This document shows, piece by piece, positions 11,413 through 18,919 of a DNA stretch of 64,000 nt (positions are counted from its first letter, which is position 1; the number at the start of each line of letters is the position of its first letter). A model generated the notes under the pieces. The model was given only the letters and a program-made list of their open reading frames with translations. It did no database searches and had not been told where the DNA came from. The stretch lies in assembly GCF_014203225.1 (NCBI RefSeq), contig NZ_JACHIO010000012.1, forward strand, positions 124,001 through 188,000. The letters run 5' to 3'. Source of the stretch: Granulicella mallensis. Its GTDB lineage: Bacteria > Acidobacteriota > Terriglobia > Terriglobales > Acidobacteriaceae. Made by a program: the position numbers and the translations under genes.

Positions 11413-12470
11413 AGAGCACACTGCGTCTGTACGTAGCGCGACGCTCCTTCTTTGGCGATCAGCGCCATAACCGTTTCGGGGGCCATGCGCCGCGAGGCAC
11501 CAAGCTTCCCTTCGCGACAGGCTTGAATCTCCGCAACGATTGAAAGAGCAATCGCCTCCGCGCCATCGCCGCCAAGATCCAGCCCAACAGGAGCGAAGAT
11601 TCCCGCGCAGACACGTTCCAGCGTCCACCCCAACAGGACAGCCGCTTCGCTCACCAGCAGGGCGCTGCGATGCCGCGCTCCCAGCAATCCGAGATAGCGT
11701 GGGCTGTGGGGCAAGACAGCCGCAAGCCACGCTCGGTCCTGCTCATAACTATGCGTCATCACGGCAACGGCATCTCTTGAATCGATATGCAAATCGTCAG
11801 CAACTGGCAATACGAGCACACGCTCCGCTTCGGGAAAGCGCTCGGCCCGCGCCCATTGGGGACGCGCATCCACCACAATAACGCTCCACCCCAGCAGCGA
11901 TGCCATGCGCACAACCGGCCGAGCATCGTCGCCCGCCCCAAAGACAAAGAGCCGCTGTGGCGGCTCAAGCGTTTCGCAGAAGGTGTTGCCGGAATCGGAA
12001 TGACAGTCAGAACTGACACGTGAAGGAAAAGCAGTCTTCACGCTCTGGACGATACGGTACAGTGCCGTTCCAACGATCGGAAGCCCCGTTTCGACAAACA
12101 GCGTCTCGCCCCGCAGGGACGAACGCATGGCCTCCATCAGCCTCTCGAACTCGGGTGTCCCCGCTGGTTCGAGCAAGAGGTTCACCGTGCCACCGCACCC
12201 GAGACCGTAAGGAATCTCAGCCGTGTCATCGAACAAGGTCGAGTAGCGCTGAATCGTAGCGCCCTCGCGGACGAGCCATTTCGCCTTGCGAACGACCTCG
12301 GCCTCCAAACAGCCACCAGAGATAGAACCTGCATAATCGCCGTTCGCAGCCACCAATAGCCGTGCGCCTGTACGACGATAGCTCGAGCCTTCCACGCGCA
12401 CGAGCGTTACCAGGGCTTCGGCATCGCCCCGCTCCCAAAGCTCAACAATCTGGCGACGTTCGCGCATCAT
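11409..12470 (-). CDS. XdhC/CoxI family molybdenum hydroxylase maturation protein
   Basis: A 353-residue protein of the XdhC/CoxI family, which binds and sulfurates the molybdenum cofactor and delivers it to xanthine- or CO-dehydrogenase-like enzymes. The N-terminal XdhC_CoxI domain shows LVRVEGSSYRRTGARLLV and GSISGGCLEAEV, with YGLGCGGTVNLLLEP after it. The C-terminal Rossmann-like half has LFVFGAGDDARPVVRMA and GLLGARHRSALL. It overlaps the MocA-like gene by four bases and follows cysH by only 21 bases, so it may be read through from the sulfur operon. The sulfur link is plausible because XdhC acts in cofactor sulfuration, but this is inference. Confidence 0.88.
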   Translation of the reverse strand: MMRERRQIVELWERGDAEALVTLVRVEGSSYRRTGARLLVAANGDYAGSISGGCLEAEVVRKAKWLVREGATIQRYSTLFDDTAEIPYGLGCGGTVNLLLEPAGTPEFERLMEAMRSSLRGETLFVETGLPIVGTALYRIVQSVKTAFPSRVSSDCHSDSGNTFCETLEPPQRLFVFGAGDDARPVVRMASLLGWSVIVVDARPQWARAERFPEAERVLVLPVADDLHIDSRDAVAVMTHSYEQDRAWLAAVLPHSPRYLGLLGARHRSALLVSEAAVLLGWTLERVCAGIFAPVGLDLGGDGAEAIALSIVAEIQACREGKLGASRRMAPETVMALIAKEGASRYVQTQCAL

Positions 12471-12491
12471 GCGCAGAATACTCCTTTGCGC

Positions 12492-13181
12492 TTATTCTTT
12501 CTCGCTAAAGGTATGGATGCCGCATTCCAGCTTTTTGCCGCCCCAGCGTCCGCTGCGCGCATCCGCACCCGCTGCTGGAATGGCCGTGCAGGGCTCGCAG
12601 CCGATACTCGTATAGCCCTGGTCGTAGAGCGAGAGCCGTGGAATCCCGTGCTCCTGCGCGTAGGCCTCAACCCGTGCCCAGTCCCAGTCCGCCAGGATGC
12701 TGATCTTCTTCATCTGCTTGCCGGTCGGCAGCTTATGGTCTTCAATCTTCTTGAGCCCCGCGCGTGTCGGAGACTGCTCACGCCGCAGCCCTGTAAACCA
12801 CCAGGAGTACGGCTCCAGCGAGCGCATGAGCGGCTCGACCTTGCGAATCTGGCAGCACTTGGTGGGCTCCACAATATGCAGGAGGCCAAACTCTTTCTCA
12901 TGCTCGGCGAGCGTCGTGCGCGGCATCGCGTTAATGAGGTTCAAATCCCACTCCTGCGCCAGACGATCGCGATACTCGATCAGTGCGGGAAAGTGATATC
13001 CCGTCTCGAGAAAGATCACCGGCACATGCGGCAGCTGTTTGCGCAGCAGATGCAGCACGACCATGTCTTCGGTCTGGAAGCTGCTCGTCAGGCACACAGA
13101 TTCACCGTGCGACTCGCGCACGATCTCTGCGACCAGCTCTTCCGCCTGCAACGATTCGACATCGACTGACACCGTGCTCAT
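12492..13181 (-). CDS. cysH: Adenylyl-sulfate (APS) reductase, CysH family with Fe-S cysteines
   Basis: The 229-residue protein reduces activated sulfate to sulfite using thioredoxin. It has the CysH core (TSSFQTEDMV, FLETGYHFP). It also has the two cysteine pairs that bind a [4Fe-4S] cluster in APS-type reductases: CC at 109-110 and CEPC at 195-198. The catalytic Cys220 is in LECGIHTF near the C-terminus. The cluster cysteines indicate APS rather than PAPS as substrate, consistent with no functional APS kinase domain in CysN next door. It overlaps the cysN stop by four bases (ATGA). It is expressed from the cysD promoter region. Confidence 0.93.
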   Translation of the reverse strand: MSTVSVDVESLQAEELVAEIVRESHGESVCLTSSFQTEDMVVLHLLRKQLPHVPVIFLETGYHFPALIEYRDRLAQEWDLNLINAMPRTTLAEHEKEFGLLHIVEPTKCCQIRKVEPLMRSLEPYSWWFTGLRREQSPTRAGLKKIEDHKLPTGKQMKKISILADWDWARVEAYAQEHGIPRLSLYDQGYTSIGCEPCTAIPAAGADARSGRWGGKKLECGIHTFSEKE

Positions 13182-14821
13182 CGCTTCGCCTCCAGCCAGG
13201 TCCGCGCAGCCTCAAGGCCCTGCACGAAGTGGTCTTCAGTAGATGATTGAAGCGCGGCAACAGTTTCAGAGCTCAGAGCTGCGCGCGCGGAGATGGCTGT
13301 TACACCCGCAAGCTGCAGAGCACGAGTCACCGCTACCAGAGCACTCTCCGGAATCAGTGAATCGTCGACGATCACCGCCCGCTGACCGAGATGATGCAGT
13401 TCTTCACGGAACGAAATGGCCGCAGCTTCATCGCCCTGGAAGAAGAGGAAGGCCGGTTTGTGCTCGATGGCACTCTCGGAGTCATCTATCGACGCGTTAA
13501 TCATCGCCGCACCCACCGTTGCGTTGGTTACCGCGTCGATCAGGATCAACGATCCCGCGCCGCGGCTCTCGGCATAGGTATCAAAGAACAGCGGCAGGCT
13601 GGTCTCGAACTCCACCTCGGCGATGTCGTTCATCGCGAGCTTCGCAGCATCGCGATGCTCGGTCGTGTTCACGTCCACGCGATAGCGGATCGTCCGCACA
13701 GTGGCACGCACGGTGCGGGTCGTGTGTTTGGCCAGGTAGGTCTTGCCTACGACGAGCGGGTCTTCGCCCATCCACACCACCATCGCGCGGAACTGCGTGC
13801 TGATGAGCGGCGATGCCTGATCTTCTGCCACCAGCATCTCGCCGCGGCTGAGATCGATCTCGTCCTCAAGCTCAAGGGTTACGCTCTGCGGAAAGCTCGC
13901 GGACTTCAACTCGCCATCGTAGGTCACGATGCTCTTCACGCGCGTGGTGCGCCCGCTCGGCAACGCCTTCACCCGCAGACCGGGCTTCACCTCACCGCGT
14001 TCAACGCGGCCGGCAAACCCTCGAAAAGTCGCATCGGGCCGTACAACCAACTGCACGGGAAAACGCAGTGGTCCATGCTTGGCCTCAACCAGTTCCAGAG
14101 GCACGGTCTCCAGGTACTCCAGCAGCGTGGGACCGGTGTACCACGGCATGGCCGTCGAGGGCTCCACTACATTGTCGCCAGCCAACGCGCTCACGGGGAT
14201 GATCTCCACACTCGGCAGACCGAGCTGCGTCGTAAGTTTGCCGTACTCCTCGCGAATGCGCTGGAACAGCTCTTCGGAGTAACCGACGAGATCCATCTTG
14301 TTCACCGCCGCCACCACATGCGGAATCCGCAGCAGGCTGGCGATATACGTGTGGCGGCGCGACTGCGGCAGTAAGCCATCGGCCTTCGCAAAAGCGTTCG
14401 CATCGATGAGAACAATTGCTACGTCGGCGGTGGAAGCTCCAGTCGCCATATTGCGCGTGTACTGCTCGTGCCCGGGAGTATCGGCGATGATGAACTTCCG
14501 CTTCGAGGTCGAAAAGTAGCGATAGGCCACATCGATCGTGATGCCCTGCTCGCGCTCCGCCTTCAGACCATCAGTCAGCAGCGAGAGATCGACGACACCC
14601 GCACCCGCGCGGTTCACTCGGCTGGCACGGATCGAAGCGAGTTGGTCTTCATACACACTCTTGGTGTCGTGCAGCAGACGGCCAATGAGCGTGCTCTTGC
14701 CGTCGTCGACACTACCGGCGGTAGTAAAGCGCAGCATCTCCTGGTCGAGATGCGCATCGAGAAAAGCGCGGAAGGCCGTCTCGCGCACACTATCGTTCAA
14801 ACCCAATCCCTGTGTGCTCAT
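13178..14821 (-). CDS. cysN: Sulfate adenylyltransferase subunit 1 (CysN GTPase) with extra C-terminal domain
   Basis: CysN couples GTP hydrolysis to APS formation by CysD. The 547-residue protein has the P-loop GSVDDGKS (36-43), DTPGHEQYTRN and NKMDLVGY, followed by two elongation-factor-like beta-barrel domains ending near VTNATVGAAMI at about residue 450. About 100 further residues follow, which plain CysN lacks. They contain a Rossmann-like pattern (AFLFFQGD, then REELHHLGQRAVIVDD) placed where CysNC proteins have APS kinase, but no P-loop. I read this as a decayed APS kinase domain. The ATG starts directly after the cysD TAA, with GGAGGG inside the cysD end. Confidence 0.94.
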   Translation of the reverse strand: MSTQGLGLNDSVRETAFRAFLDAHLDQEMLRFTTAGSVDDGKSTLIGRLLHDTKSVYEDQLASIRASRVNRAGAGVVDLSLLTDGLKAEREQGITIDVAYRYFSTSKRKFIIADTPGHEQYTRNMATGASTADVAIVLIDANAFAKADGLLPQSRRHTYIASLLRIPHVVAAVNKMDLVGYSEELFQRIREEYGKLTTQLGLPSVEIIPVSALAGDNVVEPSTAMPWYTGPTLLEYLETVPLELVEAKHGPLRFPVQLVVRPDATFRGFAGRVERGEVKPGLRVKALPSGRTTRVKSIVTYDGELKSASFPQSVTLELEDEIDLSRGEMLVAEDQASPLISTQFRAMVVWMGEDPLVVGKTYLAKHTTRTVRATVRTIRYRVDVNTTEHRDAAKLAMNDIAEVEFETSLPLFFDTYAESRGAGSLILIDAVTNATVGAAMINASIDDSESAIEHKPAFLFFQGDEAAAISFREELHHLGQRAVIVDDSLIPESALVAVTRALQLAGVTAISARAALSSETVAALQSSTEDHFVQGLEAARTWLEAKR

Positions 14822-15766
14822 TTAGAAGTAGCCCTCCCGCTTCTTCAGCTCCATGGAGCCCTCTTCATCGTGATCGATCGCGCGGTTCTCGCGCTCGCTG
14901 CGGCGGAACGTAATCAGCTCCTCGATAATCTTCGGCAGCGTATCCGCATCGCTGCGAATCGCACCTGTGCAGGGCAGGCAGCCCAGCGAACGCATCCGCA
15001 CCTTCATCAGCTCAGGCTTCTCGCCGGGCAACAGCCGTACGCCATCATGTATCAGCGTGATCGAACCGCCACGCACAACCGCCAGACGCTCTTCCGCAAA
15101 GTACAGTGGGACGATAGGGATCTGCTCCGAGTAGAGGTAGAGCCAGATATCGAGCTCCGTCCAGTTTGATAGCGGAAATACGCGGATGCTCTCGCCCTTG
15201 CGCAGGCGCGAGTTGTAGAGGCTCCACAGCTCGGGCCGCTGGTTCTTGGGGTCCCACTGTCCTGCCCCGTCACGGAAGCTGTAAACACGCTCCTTCGCAC
15301 GGCTCTTCTCTTCATCGCGCCGCGCGCCGCCAAAGGCAGCGTCAAAGCCTCCCTCTTCCAGGGCATCCAGCAGAGACCGCGTCTTCAAAGCACCGCAGCA
15401 GTTCTGCGTGCCGAGCTTCCAGGGGCTGGCTCCATCGGCGATCGCCGCCTCGTTACGATGCACAATGAGATCGGCGCCGATCTCCTTCGTATAGGTGTCG
15501 CGAAATGAGATCATCTCCGGAAACTTGTAGCTGGTATCGATGTGCAGCAGCGGAAACGGAATCTTGCCCGGATAAAACGCCTTCTGCGCCAGCCGCAACA
15601 TCACGCTCGAGTCCTTGCCGATGGAGTACAGCATCACCGGCTTCGCGAACTCGGCCACAGCCTCGCGCAGAATATAGAGGCTCTCGGCTTCAAGCGCCTG
15701 CAGATGGTTCAGCCGCTCGCGCAGCACCTCCGAGACGTTTTCTTCTGGAGCAGTTTTGATTGGCAA
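14822..15766 (-). CDS. cysD: Sulfate adenylyltransferase subunit 2 CysD
   Basis: The 314-residue protein is an ATP-pyrophosphatase-fold enzyme that forms APS from sulfate and ATP together with CysN. It shows [13 protein letters not shown] (PP-loop), [32 protein letters not shown] and the C-terminal [10 protein letters not shown] followed by [11 protein letters not shown], all typical of CysD. The start is TTG at 15766, five bases after a strong AGGAGG. The 140 bases between the leader ORF and this start contain several possible hairpins. First gene of cysD-cysN-cysH. Confidence 0.95.
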   Translation of the reverse strand: MPIKTAPEENVSEVLRERLNHLQALEAESLYILREAVAEFAKPVMLYSIGKDSSVMLRLAQKAFYPGKIPFPLLHIDTSYKFPEMISFRDTYTKEIGADLIVHRNEAAIADGASPWKLGTQNCCGALKTRSLLDALEEGGFDAAFGGARRDEEKSRAKERVYSFRDGAGQWDPKNQRPELWSLYNSRLRKGESIRVFPLSNWTELDIWLYLYSEQIPIVPLYFAEERLAVVRGGSITLIHDGVRLLPGEKPELMKVRMRSLGCLPCTGAIRSDADTLPKIIEELITFRRSERENRAIDHDEEGSMELKKREGYF

Positions 15767-15770
15767 GGAA

Positions 15771-15904
15771 TCCTCCTGGTTCGGCGCATTTGCACCCGCG
15801 CCTCCGGCTGACCTGCCGGCAATGGATAAATCTGGAATTTGATGGGGGTAAAGGTACCAACTACAGGCTGTAAAAGAGAAGGACAGCCAGGTTGCGGAAA
15901 GGTG
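15771..15904 (-). promoter_or_regulatory. Candidate attenuation region between Cys-rich leader and cysD
   Basis: On the minus strand, GGCTGT occurs twice: inside the leader ORF (forward 15911-15916, encoding Gly-Cys) and again at forward 15883-15888. Both can pair with a single ACAGCC at forward 15866-15871. The leader also contains an ACAGC that can pair with its own GGCTGT. These are mutually exclusive stems of the kind used in ribosome-mediated attenuation. Two further short hairpins lie just before the AGGAGG of cysD. No clean T-run terminator is seen, so control could be at termination or at ribosome access. RNA structure was judged by eye only. Confidence 0.5.
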
Positions 15905-15946
15905 TCAACAACAGCCAAAGAGCTGTGGACAGCGACAACCGCACAT
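15905..15946 (-). CDS. Cysteine-rich leader peptide upstream of cysDNH
   Basis: The 13-residue reading frame encodes MCGCRCPQLFGCC followed by TGA. Five of thirteen codons are cysteine (TGC, TGT), the last two directly before the stop. It ends 138 bases before cysD on the same strand. AAGGAG is 14 bases upstream of the ATG; a GTG five codons earlier in the same frame would give an 18-residue peptide with six cysteines. A different frame from ATG 15957 overlaps it and is not Cys-rich. Placement before sulfate assimilation genes suggests that ribosome stalling at Cys codons senses cysteine supply. Polycysteine upstream ORFs are known to me from mycobacterial sulfur genes. Translation here is inferred. 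Confidence 0.65.
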   Translation of the reverse strand: MCGCRCPQLFGCC

Positions 15947-15981
15947 ACAGGTAACATTCACTCCTTCTATTCTACGCGGGC

Positions 15982-16009
15982 CGTATAGCTTCAGCAATCT
16001 CCGGCTCAA
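15982..16009 (-). promoter_or_regulatory. Candidate sigma70-type promoter for the cys operon leader
   Basis: Reading the minus strand, TTGAGC (forward 16004-16009) and TATACG (forward 15982-15987) are separated by 16 bases, about 35 bases before the leader ATG. Each matches four of six consensus positions. An alternative -10 (TAGAAT, forward about 15968-15973) would remove most of the leader SD. Only a tentative call. Confidence 0.3.
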
Positions 16010-16187
16010 CGTTCAGAAGATGCCCTGGAACAGTTTTGGACAGCTTCTCAGGTCGCAACATCGAGGCAAGACCCTTATTTTCTGCTAGACTAGATCAGTC
16101 GGTCGGCAAGTGGCAGGTTCCAGAGGTTTTAGGAACTGAGCGTCTTGCTCCCCATCACAAGCCGGCAAGACAACACCACCAGAGGTT

Positions 16188-16264
<77 letters not shown>

Positions 16265-16337
16265 TTTATAGAATCAATGAGTTATGCGGTTTCCCCAATG
16301 GCCTGAATTCCAAGCCGGGGGTCAATCGCCGCAAGCA

Positions 16338-16655
16338 TCAGGCCGTCCGGCTCATCGCGCGGGACACTTGCATGGGCGTCCACTCGCCACCCCGCCGCGT
16401 CACAATGCCACGCTCATTTAGACCCTCGGCGATTGCCTTGAGGCTGACAGGGTCAGCCAGTTGAATATCTTCGATCACAGGCAGAACGTCGTGCGCCCAC
16501 TCATCGGCTTTTTGCGACCGTATCGCTGTCCCGGCTTTGCGCCCCTCAGCCGCGATACCGACACAGGCTTTCGCAGATACGCGGCGTCCGCCTAGCACCG
16601 TGCCGCGAGCCTTCGCAGCCTCAAGAGCCGCTTTTGTGCGTTGGGAGCTCAATTC
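16338..16655 (-). pseudogene. Serine recombinase remnant (C-terminal part)
   Basis: The minus-strand frame contains LSSQRTKAALEAAKARG followed by a [20 protein letters not shown] segment. These match the linker helix and DNA-binding tail of resolvase/invertase-type serine recombinases. The catalytic N-terminal domain, with its active serine, is absent: upstream of about 16655 the frame has no recombinase similarity. The longer open frame to 16754 is therefore probably not a gene. Its place beside tRNA-Pro suggests the relic of an integrated element. Confidence 0.7.
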
Positions 16656-16839
16656 GGGCTTTAGCGCGAGTCTGCCAGGAAGCGGAGCAGGAGGTCGCTC
16701 AACTCCTCGGGCGCCTCCAGGAAACGCCTCGGTCTGCATGGAGCTACAACGCACATTTCAGATACTACCGATGCAATGGCGAGTGCGAATATCCAGCAAG
16801 AAAACGGATAGAGGCAGACGAAGTGTTTTCGACTGCATG

Positions 16840-17949
16840 TTAAGACGTGAATACGACCTGACGGGCCTTGACGAAGCGAGCGGCCAGCTTCCGGGGCCAG
16901 TTGGGGTCCATGCATGGCCGTTCGATGAAAACAAAGTAGGCCGTACAGAAGAAAAAGATGCAGATCCCAAGGGGGACAACCTGGAGGAGAAAGCTTATCG
17001 GGATGCTGGACGGAACAATCAGACGGCGGGTGACCTTGAAGGCCATCGTGATGACGAGTATGTGCATGAGGTAGAAGGAGTAGCACATACCGCCAGTGAG
17101 AGCGACCCATCGGGTCTGGAAGAAACGCCGGGTGATGGGGCCATTGAACGCAGAAAGATAGGCTGGGAGCATGAGAAGGGGGAGGGAAAACGAGATGTAC
17201 CGGTTCGGAATCGCAAAGATTGCAATCCAGGCGACAAAACCGACGATATCCCACCACGGCTTGATGGTCGATGAGGTGCGAGTGGCGCGGAGATCGGCCA
17301 CCAGAAATCCCACGAGAAAGAACTGCAATTGACCAGGCAGGCTGGTGGCAGCGATGCCAGGCAAGAGACGTTGGAGAGTGGCGCTGGCCAACAAGATCGC
17401 GAGGAGAATGCCCCGGCGCTTTGCCGTGGATGAGATCGCGTAGAGATATCCAAAGAGGGGAGCAAGAAGATAGAACTGGACCTCCACTTCAAGGCTCCAA
17501 GTGACAAAGTTAAGCTGCATCAGGTGGGTGAAGTTGTGCACGTAAAAGATGTGGGCCAACAGAGGCTCGATCAACATGTGCAGAGGATGATGCACGTGCA
17601 ATGCAGTGGTGTAGATGAGGAGGGAGAGAATGTATGGCGGCTCGAGTCGCGTCAGCCGACGGCGATAGAAACGCCTGACGGAGACTGCCTCGCCGTGGAG
17701 CAGATGATGGCGAAGGAAGGGTTGAGCCAGAATGAATCCGCTGATGGCAAAGAACAGAGGCACTCCGCGGCCCCCACGATACATAACTTCATTGAAGAGT
17801 TTGTGAGAATCAGGGGAGAGCACCCATCTGCCCTGGATGACCGTCTCGCCGAGGATATGGGTAAACAGCGTGGAGACGATAGCGATGAAACGCAGGCTGT
17901 CGACCTCCGGAATCCAGTTGCCATGTGTCGTGATCCGGCGGAGTTGCAT
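16840..17949 (-). CDS. Acyltransferase family 3 membrane protein
   Basis: The 369-residue protein has about ten transmembrane helices and the acyltransferase-3 (OafA/NodX-like) hallmarks. These are EVDSLRFIAIVSTLFTH near the N-terminus (the conserved His in helix 1), RGGRGVPLFFAISGFILAQP, FYRRRLTRLEPPY and a middle NFVTWSLEVEVQFYLLAPL. Such enzymes transfer acetyl or other acyl groups to surface polysaccharides or lipids at the inner membrane; the substrate is unknown. The ATG at 17949 has AGGA close upstream. The IS200-like end begins 25 bases upstream of the start, so the original promoter may be disrupted. Confidence 0.88.
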   Translation of the reverse strand: MQLRRITTHGNWIPEVDSLRFIAIVSTLFTHILGETVIQGRWVLSPDSHKLFNEVMYRGGRGVPLFFAISGFILAQPFLRHHLLHGEAVSVRRFYRRRLTRLEPPYILSLLIYTTALHVHHPLHMLIEPLLAHIFYVHNFTHLMQLNFVTWSLEVEVQFYLLAPLFGYLYAISSTAKRRGILLAILLASATLQRLLPGIAATSLPGQLQFFLVGFLVADLRATRTSSTIKPWWDIVGFVAWIAIFAIPNRYISFSLPLLMLPAYLSAFNGPITRRFFQTRWVALTGGMCYSFYLMHILVITMAFKVTRRLIVPSSIPISFLLQVVPLGICIFFFCTAYFVFIERPCMDPNWPRKLAARFVKARQVVFTS

Positions 17950-17973
17950 TCAATCCTAATCCGAACGGGAGTT

Positions 17974-18268
17974 CCCCGGCTCAGCCGGGGAGGCAGTAGA
18001 AGTTTGACATTTTCGTGAGTCACCCAGAGACTCCGAGTCGTGAGCCGCCAAGCACACTTCAAGGAGAAACTGGATGGACGACTTCGAGAGCTTGAGCCAC
18101 TCGAAGTGGGAGTGCAAGTACCACGTTGTATTTATACCGAAGTCCCGCCGGAAGGTGTTGTACGGCAGTCTTCGGAAGCATTTGGGCGAGGTGTTCCGGA
18201 AGCTTGCCGAGCAGAAGAAGTGCAGGATCGAAGACGGGCATCTGCTGTGCATCAGATTGGCGACGTAG
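17974..18268 (+). mobile_element. Truncated IS200/IS605-type element (left end plus tnpA fragment)
   Basis: A perfect hairpin (CCCCGGCT, C, AGCCGGGG; 17974-17990) lies 84 bases before the tnpA start, where the left-end hairpin of IS200 elements is expected. The tnpA similarity stops near 18242, and no right-end hairpin is apparent. The element is thus a 5-prime fragment. It sits in the upstream region of the acyltransferase gene. Confidence 0.7.
18074..18268 (+). pseudogene. IS200-type transposase TnpA fragment
   Basis: The 64-codon frame begins MDDFESLSHSKWECKYHVVF and continues IPKSRRKVLYGSLRKHLGEV, then KLAEQKKCRIEDGHL. This is the N-terminus of Y1 (HUH) transposases of the IS200 family. 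Family proteins continue with a PDHVHML-type HUH motif and a catalytic tyrosine. Here the text changes to LCIRLAT and stops, so the catalytic part is missing. AAGGAG precedes the ATG by nine bases. Confidence 0.8.
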
Positions 18269-18463
18269 CCAAAGGGAACGTCGCAGTTGAGAACATAGTC
18301 GAAGGCGGCGTCAATGTGGCCGTGTTCGAGCATGATGTTGAGGAGCCTCTCGGATTGGTAGTCGCTCGGAAAGGGGTATGGCAACGATTCGGCACAAAAT
18401 GGGCCATTTTGCTGAATACAACGGTTCGCTGCAGCCGTCGGATAAGCCGGAACCCACTTGGCA

Positions 18464-18852
18464 TTACATGGAACGGACAACCAGCATCGGTATATCCCGT
18501 TGCTCTGGTATTAACGCGAGTCCCAAATGCTCTCTCAGCATGTCGAAGAACTCATCGCGTGCGCGATCTTCCCTGACCACATTGAAGTCATAACGACCGT
18601 GAGGTAGGTCTCATCGACGACCTTGCGATCCAGCCCTTTTTCCAGCTCTTTGCAGAAATCTGCGATGGTGCCGCTGGATACCGAAGTGCTTCCCAGGGTA
18701 ATACCGCCTGATGCTCTCTGCTGTTCTATGGAGTTTTTTATGTTCTCCGGCGTCGGCTGCTGTCCCTTGCGCAAAGCAAAGACCGCACTGGAAGAGCCAA
18801 TACTGCCTCCCAGGGAATTCTCCGCAGGCCGGATACTACGAGGCTGTTCCAT
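18464..18852 (-). pseudogene. TIGR03435-like protein remnant with frameshift
   Basis: On the minus strand, one frame gives TLGSTSVSSGTIADFCKELE, then LDRKVVDETYLT. A second frame continues GRYDFNVVREDRARDEFFDM and ends LVVRSM-stop at 18464. Together they match the C-terminal half of TIGR03435 soil-associated proteins, which have a PVVDKTGLxGRYDF-type segment followed by a LxEQLGLxLE-type end. The join near 18597 requires a frameshift, and the N-terminal half is missing. Function of the family is unknown. Confidence 0.6.
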
Positions 18853-18919
18853 GGGATGAGCCGATTATTGAAGACATCTTTGAAATCTCCCCTGGCATAG
18901 AAATGATCAGCTAAGCCCT

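Noticed and set aside
15767-15960. SAM or other known riboswitch upstream of cysD
   Set aside because: I could not match the conserved cores of SAM-I or SAM-II. The Cys-rich leader with alternative stems explains the region better.
18252-18480. Minus-strand protein-like stretch (NIMLEHGHIDAAFDYVLNCD and following)
   Set aside because: It reads like real protein but I recognise no family. It overlaps the frameshifted remnant and the IS200 fragment and has no supported start.
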